Source of the DNA: Mageeibacillus sp. UBA3781
GTDB lineage: Bacteria; Bacillota; Clostridia; Saccharofermentanales; Saccharofermentanaceae
DNA: 5,748 nt
NCBI GenBank assembly: GCA_002368805.1
Contig: DFFH01000072.1
Coordinates: 1-5,748, forward strand
Direction of reading: 5' to 3'
Both the position numbers and the translations under genes were made by a program. Below the pieces are notes generated by a model. That model was not told where the DNA came from. It ran no database searches and saw nothing but the letters and a program-made list of their open reading frames with translations. The first letter of the stretch is position 1. The number at the start of each line of letters is the position of its first letter. Below are positions 1 through 5,357 of the stretch, piece by piece.

Positions 1-22
1 CTCAGATGAGGCGGCTTTTTTT
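1..22 (+). terminator. Possible truncated terminator of a gene to the left
   Basis: A GC-containing arm (GAGGCGGC, ending at 15) is followed at once by seven T residues (16-22), the layout of the 3' half of an intrinsic terminator read on the plus strand. The matching 5' arm would lie outside the window, so pairing cannot be confirmed. If correct, the left neighbour is a plus-strand gene converging on hisA. This is inference from half a structure. Confidence 0.35.
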
Positions 23-59
23 GCTGGTCTGTGCTTCTCCCCCTGGTGGTATATGGAAT

Positions 60-354
60 TATGTCTGAAAATGCTTTTGGCTGATTCAGACATACGTCCG
101 TTCAAAAAACTTATGTCTAAATAACCAGTTATTCATTTCAGACATATCAAAAACAAAGAAAACTATGTCTCTATATGCATTACGAAGATTCAGACATAAG
201 AATCTCTGCACAAAATATGTCTATTTTTTCAATCCTTCAAAAAAGACATAAAAATCTGTCATTTCTGTATGTCTATAACAGTGAAACTCCAATACAGACA
301 TAAAATATCCAGAAACAAGTATGTCTGAATCTGCAAAACGCTAATTCAGACATA
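60..354. repeat. Phased array of six inverted repeats, exact 52-bp period
   Basis: TATGTCT occurs at 60, 112, 164, 216, 268 and 320, and AGACATA at 88, 140, 192, 244, 296 and 348. Each series has a period of exactly 52 with no indels. The unit is TATGTCT, 21 variable bases, AGACATA (35 bp), then a 17-base variable linker. All 12 half-sites are perfect. Pairing extends inward: unit 6 (320-354) has an 11-bp perfect arm, unit 1 (60-94) a 10-bp arm, and units 2, 4 and 5 pair again after one mismatch using different bases (AA/TT, TT/AA, TA/TA). The 17-base linkers show no such extension. The block is AT-rich and bounded: no half-site is found at the next phase position on either side. It lies beyond the 3' end of hisA. 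It could be a protein-binding array, a chain of RNA or cruciform hairpins, or a BIME-like intergenic element. The structure is certain; the function is unknown. Confidence 0.95.
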
Positions 355-392
355 AAAACGGAAATTTTAACAGAGTTTATGATGTGCGGTTC
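355..392. other. Short spacer between repeat array and hisA 3' end
   Basis: This AT-rich stretch separates the last palindrome from the hisA stop codon. It holds the last 17-base linker position (355-371) but no further half-site. No standard terminator for hisA is seen in it. The nearest hairpin a hisA transcript would meet is array unit 6, whose 11-bp stem is followed by only a weak T-rich tract. With the repeat block it makes up the 392-base gene-free left end; no ORF or RNA gene was recognised there. Confidence 0.6.
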
Positions 393-1208
393 TCACTCCC
401 GGACGATCTTCAGGATCTCTTCGCAGGACAGGCTTCCGCCGAAAAGATCGAGCGCGGAGCCGACCGTGATGTTGACGCGGCCACCGGAGACTTTCTTCAG
501 CGCGCGGATGTCGTCATACGAGTGGATACCGCCGGCGTAGGTCACCGGGAGGGCGCCTGCTCCGTCATCCGAAGAAGTCGAAGAGCCGCAAGCGCCATCC
601 AGATATTCCTTAAATATCTCGAAAAGCACCCGGTCCGGACCCGCCGCTTTTCCTTCCACATCCACGGCATGGACAAGATATTCATCGCAGTACTCTTCCA
701 GCCGGCTGAGAAGCTGCGCCGTCAGCTTCGTTCTGGTGAACTTCTGCCAGCGGTCGGTCACGATATAGTATTCGCCGTCCTTCTTTCTGCAGCTCAGGTC
801 GAGCACCACGTGCTCGCGCCCTACTGCACAGACGAGTTTGCGGAGATTGTCATAGTTGATCTTGCCGTCCGAGAAAACAAACGAGGTGACGATTACGTGG
901 CTTGCGCCCGCCTTTACAAAAGCACCCGCATTGTCCGCGTTGATGCCGCCCCCGACCTGAAGGCCTCCGGGATAAGCAGACAAAGCCTCCATCGCCGCTT
1001 CCCGCGATGCCTCATACTCGGGCGTTCCGAGTTTATTGAGCATAATGATGTGGCCGCCGGTGATCTGAAGGTCACGGTAATACTGCGCGAAATACCCGGC
1101 GCCCCGCTCGGAAACGAAGTTCTCCTTCGCTCCGGAATCAGAAAGCGTGCCGCCTACGATCTGCTTGACCTTACCGTTATGGATATCGATACACGGACGG
1201 AATTCCAT
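393..1208 (-). CDS. hisA: HisA, eukaryotic-type ProFAR isomerase
   Basis: Phosphoribosylformimino-5-aminoimidazole carboxamide ribotide isomerase, a cytosolic (beta-alpha)8 barrel that opens the ribose ring by an Amadori rearrangement in histidine synthesis. The 271 residues follow the yeast His6 pattern rather than ordinary bacterial HisA: CIDIHNGKVKQIVGGTL near the N-terminus, LQVGGGIN (83-90), VIVTSFVF (105-112), VVLDLSCRK (134-142), HAVDVEG (180-186), YAGGI (224-228) and TVGSALDLFGG (248-258). Asp8 and Asp137 sit where the family's acid/base aspartates are expected; the GGGI and AGGI loops would bind phosphate. It is longer than the usual ~240 residues, partly because of a Gly/Ser/Asp-rich insert at about 205-220. 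The start ATG shares its A with the stop of the preceding gene (TAATG), and a GGGGAAG-like Shine-Dalgarno lies inside that gene. No other his genes are visible. The family call is firm; the eukaryotic-type label is from recall of the yeast protein. Confidence 0.93.
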   Translation of the reverse strand: MEFRPCIDIHNGKVKQIVGGTLSDSGAKENFVSERGAGYFAQYYRDLQITGGHIIMLNKLGTPEYEASREAAMEALSAYPGGLQVGGGINADNAGAFVKAGASHVIVTSFVFSDGKINYDNLRKLVCAVGREHVVLDLSCRKKDGEYYIVTDRWQKFTRTKLTAQLLSRLEEYCDEYLVHAVDVEGKAAGPDRVLFEIFKEYLDGACGSSTSSDDGAGALPVTYAGGIHSYDDIRALKKVSGGRVNITVGSALDLFGGSLSCEEILKIVRE

Positions 1209-2152
1209 TACTTCTTCCCCTGGTCCTTCTTCGGCACTTTGTTCGTGAAATCGTGGAACGGATCCTGGATATCATTGATCTCGCCACCGAGACGGCGGAT
1301 CGCCGAGAGTGCCTCATAGAATGTTTCACGATCGATCGTGTGCACATTTCTGTCGAGATACCCCTTCAGAAGTGCAATACCTCTCGGATCGCCGTAGTCA
1401 CCGATGCAGATGACAGCGATGACCTTATTCTTCATTCTGCGGAATCCGGCACGAAGTGCCTGGTAGATCTCATTCTGCTGATGCTTGATACCGACATGGG
1501 TCAGCATGATCATCATATCCTCATACGGGCCGGAAACGTCTTCATCCGAGCGGTTCAGCATGAAGTCGATCAGTACCGGAACGGCCTTATCGCCTAAGCC
1601 CAGCATCATGACCTTTACAGAGTCCGCGATATATTCCTGTGTCTTTTCAAAACTGCAGAAGCGCTCCAGCACCGGCTCCATCGCCGGCTCATACTCCGCG
1701 GCACCGAAGAAACGGATCGCGGATACACATGGCTGGAACTTCACGAAGAACTCATTCTCATCTTCGCCGTCCTCCGGCTGCCAGGAAGTGTCCAGCACCT
1801 TCTTTAAGAGGCGCTCGCAGGCAGGCTCGCCGAAGCTCTTCAGCCGATCGACCAGAGGGAACGGTGTCGCTTCATCATCCACGATCATCGCCGCTTCATC
1901 AAAAGCCGCGAGTGCCGTCTCCATATCCATCTCACCGATGAATTCCTCGCCGGTTTTTCCGTCGAGATAGTCCTTGGATTCTTTCCAGAAAGGCTCGGTA
2001 TTCTGCTCGATATATGGGCGGAATTCCTTAAAGTGTTCCGCCATCTCTGCTTCCGTCGGTCCCTCGCTCGAGCTCACCTTATCGGCGAACTCCTCGCAGA
2101 CCTTGGAAATCAGTTCATTGAACTCGGTAAAAAGCTGTGTTGTGCGCTCCAT
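1208..2152 (-). CDS. HEAT-like helical-repeat protein, function unknown
   Basis: A 314-residue, acidic, soluble protein with no signal peptide or membrane segment. From about residue 140 to 290 it is a succession of amphipathic helix pairs in the style of HEAT/PBS-lyase repeats, for example around 141-168, 173-200, 209-240, 243-268 and 276-290, with the turn motifs GDKAVPVL and GDPRGIALL. The N-terminal 100 residues are also helical but show no repeat I recognise. The start is set by a GGAGGTG ribosome binding site (2157-2163), four bases before the ATG. The gene has its own extended -10 promoter and overlaps hisA by one base (TAATG), so the two should be co-translated. Such folds usually bind other proteins. 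A role linked to HisA or histidine metabolism is suggested by the coupling alone. I do not recognise a named family. Confidence 0.85.
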   Translation of the reverse strand: MERTTQLFTEFNELISKVCEEFADKVSSSEGPTEAEMAEHFKEFRPYIEQNTEPFWKESKDYLDGKTGEEFIGEMDMETALAAFDEAAMIVDDEATPFPLVDRLKSFGEPACERLLKKVLDTSWQPEDGEDENEFFVKFQPCVSAIRFFGAAEYEPAMEPVLERFCSFEKTQEYIADSVKVMMLGLGDKAVPVLIDFMLNRSDEDVSGPYEDMMIMLTHVGIKHQQNEIYQALRAGFRRMKNKVIAVICIGDYGDPRGIALLKGYLDRNVHTIDRETFYEALSAIRRLGGEINDIQDPFHDFTNKVPKKDQGKK

Positions 2153-2181
2153 CTTGCACCTCCGCGAAATCTTACCTAAGC

Positions 2182-2190
2182 ATTATATCA
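2182..2190 (-). promoter_or_regulatory. Extended -10 promoter for HEAT-like gene and hisA
   Basis: Read on the minus strand the site is TGATATAAT: a perfect TATAAT (2187-2182) with the TGn extension in front. The -35 region is poor (GTGTTT at 17-bp spacing), which is typical where an extended -10 carries recognition. Transcription would start near 2175, giving a leader of about 23 bases that contains the GGAGGTG ribosome binding site. It lies in the 77-base gap after the 393-residue protein gene and makes HEAT-hisA a separate transcription unit. Confidence 0.6.
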
Positions 2191-2229
2191 TCTTTCGAGG
2201 GTAGAAACACTCGCACTTCGGCAAAAGCA

Positions 2230-3411
2230 CTACTGCCTGCGGATCTCCGTCCAGTCTGGGATATAGCTCGGGTCGATCGCAGGTCCGCTGACCCCGACGG
2301 TATCACCATACTGATTCTGATAGACGTGATCGGATACGACTGAATGCTCGACAGTGGAGCCGTCAGTTCTTACATAGGTGTTTACTCCGCGGATCGCCTC
2401 GGATCTGGCCTGGCTGATCCTCGAATCAGAAGCCATCTTCTGGTTCCACGAATCCATGATCATATCGCTCATCGCACGGCTGTTGTCAGCAAGTGTTTGC
2501 TGCAGTCTTGCCTGATTGATGCGGAGCCGCTCCTGGTTCGCTTGAACCTGTGCCTGGAGCATCTGATTCTTTGCCAGTTCCTGACGGTTAAAATCTTCCG
2601 CTTTCTGGAACTTCATCTGATAGACCGAGTTATCAAATGTGAAAGTCGATACCATCTGCATAAATGCAGCCGAGACCTCATTCTCACGCGCGTCATCGGT
2701 ACTGCAGAAGTAGATGTTCTCACTTCCCCAGGCAACATAGTGCCCCCTGCACTTTCTCGCCATCGCCAGAACGCCCACCATTCCATATGTCACAGCATTC
2801 TGTGTCATTCTCTGTTCCCACTCCATCGAAGTTAGGTCCATGCCGAGCATGATGATCCTTCCGCCGCTTCTATACTTCCGGAGAAGCGACGCCTGATTTG
2901 TGGACACCAGGAATGGCTCCGAGATCGGATTCGGATAGGACATATCCCAGGATTTCTGAAAATCGAATTTTGTCTGCAGTTGCTGCCTGACAAGTTCCGG
3001 ATGCCGTCCTGCAACACTTGGGAGCGCCGCATCAGCGAGAGCCTCAAGCGAGGCACCTTGCAGATTTCTTGCGAGAAAAGCATTCATATAATTCGGATAA
3101 GGAAGCTGGCGGGCCATCACAAGAGGCAGTGTTTTCTGCATCTTACCATCGACAAACTTGTCCGAACCCATCAGACGGTCAAAGTGCTCCAGTACATCGA
3201 GAAACATTTCACCTGTTCTGATCAGAATCGTAGAATTGCCGTCCTTAGACTTCGCCAGCACCTGCGCCAGAAAAGGCTTATCGATTCCCTGAAACAGATT
3301 CAGGATGAGGCCGCGTGCCTCCCATCCCTCCGGAACAACCATCTTCGCTAGAGGCTCACCCGTAATATCGTTTCGGATCACGATCCTCGGATCGTCTGAA
3401 GCATTCATCAT
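2230..3411 (-). CDS. Conserved-looking cytosolic coiled-coil protein, unknown function
   Basis: A 393-residue protein that I cannot assign. No signal peptide or membrane segment is visible. Residues 1-262 look like a mixed alpha/beta globular region: beta-type stretches at 61-65 (TILIR) and 184-191 (GRIIMLGM), and several aromatic/Cys residues around 221-236. Residues about 265-315 are Gln-, Asn- and Ala-rich with heptad-like spacing, a probable coiled coil. A C-terminal module (about 328-393) contains RSEAIRGVNTYVRTDG and DHVYQNQYGDTVGVSG and ends in a Trp-containing tail; it resembles a small beta domain. The start is the first of two adjacent ATGs, with AAGGAGG at 3420-3426 and 8-bp spacing. 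No terminator is evident after its TAG, and a separate promoter serves the next gene. The coding signal is strong (long ORF, good ribosome binding site, protein-like composition); the function is unknown. Confidence 0.85.
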   Translation of the reverse strand: MMNASDDPRIVIRNDITGEPLAKMVVPEGWEARGLILNLFQGIDKPFLAQVLAKSKDGNSTILIRTGEMFLDVLEHFDRLMGSDKFVDGKMQKTLPLVMARQLPYPNYMNAFLARNLQGASLEALADAALPSVAGRHPELVRQQLQTKFDFQKSWDMSYPNPISEPFLVSTNQASLLRKYRSGGRIIMLGMDLTSMEWEQRMTQNAVTYGMVGVLAMARKCRGHYVAWGSENIYFCSTDDARENEVSAAFMQMVSTFTFDNSVYQMKFQKAEDFNRQELAKNQMLQAQVQANQERLRINQARLQQTLADNSRAMSDMIMDSWNQKMASDSRISQARSEAIRGVNTYVRTDGSTVEHSVVSDHVYQNQYGDTVGVSGPAIDPSYIPDWTEIRRQ

Positions 3412-3480
3412 AGTGTCGCCCTCCTTGTTCTCTGAATCTATGATTTCAGTTTAGGAAATGAATGTTGACACTTTATGAGC

Positions 3481-3509
3481 ATTTTATAAATATACAGTTC
3501 ATTTACCAA
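3481..3509 (-). promoter_or_regulatory. Candidate promoter for the coiled-coil protein gene
   Basis: On the minus strand TTGGTA (3509-3504) and TAAAAT (3486-3481) are 17 bp apart, matching the consensus boxes at 4/6 and 5/6. The predicted start near 3474 would give a leader of about 60 bases ending in the AAGGAGG site. The region is AT-rich, so chance matches are likely. No intrinsic terminator was found after lgt, so read-through from lgt is the alternative. Confidence 0.35.
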
Positions 3510-3547
3510 TAGCTCGCGGATAGACTTCTCTCTGTATTGAAAAGCAT

Positions 3548-4363
3548 TTATACCTGTTCTTTTTTCTCCACTTCTTCCGAAATAGTATCCGCAGAGAGCG
3601 AATCTTTCGAGGCCTTCCTTCGCAGAATAAATGAGATTACAACTCCAGTTAGAAGCATGATACTGATCCACTGGGATGTTGATAGTCCGCCGTAGATACC
3701 CCGATCCGCATCAAAACGGTATTTTTCGAGTACAAATCTGAGACAGGCATATACACCTATATAGATTTCCACTACAAAACGGGAATGGAACTTAATCATC
3801 AGAATAAAAAGCAGAAGCGAGATCAAGAAGAGGCAGAACGCCTCTACCATTTGGACTGGAAATAGCGGAACCCCGGGGATCGCAAAAGAATCCTCTGGAA
3901 AAACAACATGGCAGGGACCGTGATACTCGACGCCGTAGCAGCATCCGGCCATAAAACATCCGATACGCCCGAACGCGTGACAGAATGGAACAAGAAAGAC
4001 GATCTTTTTCGCAAAGTAAGTAACATCATAGTGATGGATTTTCTTTCCAATTAGTATACCCAGCACGCCGCCAATCATGCCTCCATAGAAAACAAAACCT
4101 CCACGTATCAGATTATTGACATACTCAAGATCCCCCAGTTTCCGAAAATCTATGGAAGGAATGGAAATCAGGATATAAAGAAGTTTCGCACCGATAAATC
4201 CACCGAGGATCGCGTATGCTTCGATGAGGATCAGATCATCAAAAGACTTCCCGTCGCGCCTGATTAGAAAGTACGCGATGAGATTGGCGAACAGCACGCC
4301 AGTTATAATCATGGTGCCATACGCCGGGATATTCAGTCCGAACAGATGAAAGTATACATGCAT
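3548..4363 (-). CDS. lgt: Prolipoprotein diacylglyceryl transferase (Lgt)
   Basis: An integral membrane enzyme that moves diacylglycerol from phosphatidylglycerol onto the lipobox cysteine of prolipoproteins, the first step of lipoprotein maturation. The 271-residue length is normal. About seven membrane segments are visible (near 13-33, 47-68, 87-106, 119-140, 172-190, 197-212 and 229-247). Family marks in order: IPAYGTMIITG (12-22), RGGFVFYGGMIGG (87-99), the signature HAFGRIGCFMAGCCYG (129-144) with Arg133, LFPVQMVEA (167-175) in place of the usual HPTQLYEA, RFVLEKYR (209-216) and GLSTSQWIS (226-234). The signature has Cys-Cys and lacks the usual Asn-Phe-Ile-Asn-Gly-Glu, and Tyr93 replaces the His found in E. 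coli. I recall both changes in clostridial Lgt-like proteins, so this may be a paralogue rather than the housekeeping enzyme. The C-terminus is a charged cytosolic tail. No good Shine-Dalgarno precedes the ATG. Confidence 0.9.
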   Translation of the reverse strand: MHVYFHLFGLNIPAYGTMIITGVLFANLIAYFLIRRDGKSFDDLILIEAYAILGGFIGAKLLYILISIPSIDFRKLGDLEYVNNLIRGGFVFYGGMIGGVLGILIGKKIHHYDVTYFAKKIVFLVPFCHAFGRIGCFMAGCCYGVEYHGPCHVVFPEDSFAIPGVPLFPVQMVEAFCLFLISLLLFILMIKFHSRFVVEIYIGVYACLRFVLEKYRFDADRGIYGGLSTSQWISIMLLTGVVISFILRRKASKDSLSADTISEEVEKKEQV

Positions 4364-4370
4364 AGTACGT

Positions 4371-4376
4371 ATTCTA
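4371..4376 (-). promoter_or_regulatory. -10-like box directly upstream of lgt; possible leaderless start
   Basis: TAGAAT (5/6 match to TATAAT) ends seven bases before the lgt ATG, so initiation at the usual distance would fall at or one base before the A of ATG. The -35 region at 17-bp spacing is the T-rich tail of the preceding terminator (TTTTTC), a weak match. No AGGAGG-like site lies within 12 bases of the ATG; the nearest purine run is GAGAG, about 13 bases upstream. The two observations fit a leaderless mRNA, but read-through from the upstream gene would also supply lgt. Confidence 0.3.
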
Positions 4377-4388
4377 CTCTCTCTTTTG

Positions 4389-4424
4389 AAAAAGAAAAAG
4401 CTCCTGCCGAAATCGCCAGGAGCT
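4389..4424 (-). terminator. Intrinsic terminator of the small membrane protein gene
   Basis: On the minus strand the arms AGCTCCTG (4424-4417) and CAGGAGCT (4406-4399) form a perfect 8-bp stem. The loop is 10 bases and may close further by two pairs after a C/C mismatch. The 3' arm runs straight into TTTTTCTTTTTC. It begins 20 bases after the stop of the 92-residue gene and ends 25 bases before the lgt ATG. The plus strand lacks a comparable T run, so it acts mainly leftward. Confidence 0.88.
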
Positions 4425-4444
4425 CCTTTGTTGCACTCAAAGAA

Positions 4445-4723
4445 TCACTTTGCGAACGCGCTACTAATCGCGTCATCTACTGCCTTTTCAGTACTCTTTA
4501 CACAAGCTACACAAGCCAGATAGAGAAGTGTGCCCAAGACCAGACCGATGATGGAAAGAACCAAGCCTGCAGTGCACATTCCGGCTTTGGAAGGGTCCTT
4601 CTTCTTACCCTGGACAGCGAGAATGATGCCAATAACACCGAAAACTGTTCCGACCCATCCAATAGGTGCAATGAGACCAAACACAACAGCAAGAATACCA
4701 CAAACTAATGAACCAACAGCCAT
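4445..4723 (-). CDS. Small two-helix membrane protein, DUF4190-like
   Basis: A 92-residue protein with two long hydrophobic segments (about 4-37 and 49-75) joined by a short basic loop (GKKKDPSK, 39-46), Gly-rich helix faces, and a short polar C-terminal tail. This hairpin of helices, with GSLVCGILAVVFG at the start and TAGLVLSIIGLVLG in the second helix, matches the small membrane proteins I know as DUF4190, common in Clostridia and Actinobacteria and without known function. Four cysteines (8, 50, 71, 74) lie in or next to the helices. The basic loop between them suggests both termini are outside and the loop inside, by the positive-inside rule. The start is supported by AGGAGG (4729-4734) five bases upstream. 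The gene has its own promoter candidate and terminator, so it is probably transcribed alone. Confidence 0.82.
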   Translation of the reverse strand: MAVGSLVCGILAVVFGLIAPIGWVGTVFGVIGIILAVQGKKKDPSKAGMCTAGLVLSIIGLVLGTLLYLACVACVKSTEKAVDDAISSAFAK

Positions 4724-4777
4724 AACAACCTCCTATATACTGCATTTTTACAAGAAAGAAAACCACCAGCTCTTCCT

Positions 4778-4806
4778 TGTATAATTTGAGTATAGCACCA
4801 TTTCAA
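4778..4806 (-). promoter_or_regulatory. Candidate promoter for the small membrane protein gene
   Basis: TTGAAA (4806-4801) and TATACA (4783-4778) are 17 bp apart on the minus strand. A better -10 alone, TATACT (4794-4789), lies inside the spacer but has no fitting -35. Either would give a leader of roughly 45-60 bases ending in the AGGAGG site. No competing promoter signal lies closer to the gene. Confidence 0.4.
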
Positions 4807-4985
4807 GAAAATGCGTCATTGTAAAATAGTTTTTTAAATATATAAATGAATTCAAGCTGCCATCTCCGTCCACTTCATGGTGTACTCAAGCAGCGATAGC
4901 CGTTCTGCTTATCTGACCATTCGTCTTTTGTGCTCTTTCTCAAGAAGTCTCTTGTGAGCTTCCACTTAACAATGCAAACTCTTTC

Positions 4986-5309
4986 TCAACAATTCGAGTG
5001 GTAACATAAAACAAAATATGCATCATCAGCAGGAGTTAGTTTACTCTCGTCAACCGCATCTATTTCCTCATCCCACTTTTCGAGTCTTTTTATCATTTCT
5101 CCATAGTCCTCGAACATATCTATTATGTTGGACGATCCGCTCATGTACTTCTTCATAAACGAGATATACTCGTCATAGAACGCCTCGTATTCATCCATCT
5201 CTGCCTTAAACTCAGGAGTTACAAGAGAAAAATCACCGTCGGTATAGAATCGGACAAAATCATCAAACGAGAATTTGCTATCCGCTCTTTCTTGGCCTTC
5301 TTTTTCCAC
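4986..5309 (-). pseudogene. C-terminal ORF fragment of the broken anchored-protein gene
   Basis: This is the stretch after the in-frame stop that a gene caller would report as a separate 107-residue protein from GTG 5309. It is in the same frame as the N-terminal fragment, and 16 sense codons lie between the stop and this GTG. A chance GAGG (5315-5318) five bases before the GTG could allow reinitiation. The last seven residues (LCYHSNC) are out-of-frame sequence after the T-run frameshift, not family-like. It would lack any membrane anchor if made. Confidence 0.5.
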
Positions 5310-5357
5310 TATAACCTCAGTTGTAGTTTCAACTGTTTCGATATTTGTTTCCGCCGA

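Noticed and set aside
60..354. Calling the left-end array a CRISPR
   Set aside because: The conserved parts are only two 7-mers in inverted order, with variable spacers of two lengths (21 and 17). A CRISPR has one direct repeat of about 23-47 bases and spacers of about 30. No cas gene is in the window.
384..1319. 311-residue plus-strand open frame
   Set aside because: It lies antisense over hisA, whose protein is clearly recognisable, and shows no family motif; it is a by-product of GC-rich codon use.
2344..2835. 163-residue plus-strand open frame
   Set aside because: It lies antisense inside the 393-residue gene, has no good ribosome binding site, and its translation is not protein-like.
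3432..3449. Small inverted repeat CTGAA…TTCAG before the coiled-coil gene
   Set aside because: Only 5 bp of stem and no T run, so not a terminator; too short to call an operator.
3465..3496. Perfect TTGACA on the plus strand with TATAAA or TATACA nearby
   Set aside because: Spacings to the possible -10 boxes are 14 and 20 bp, outside the useful range, and only the antisense strand of lgt lies downstream.
3438..3671. 77-residue minus-strand frame running from inside lgt into the gap after it
   Set aside because: It overlaps the 3' end of lgt out of frame, has no ribosome binding site, and shows no recognisable sequence.
4888..4910. Hairpin AAGCAG…CTGCTT downstream of the broken gene
   Set aside because: A 6-bp stem with an 11-base loop and no T run on either strand; not a convincing terminator.
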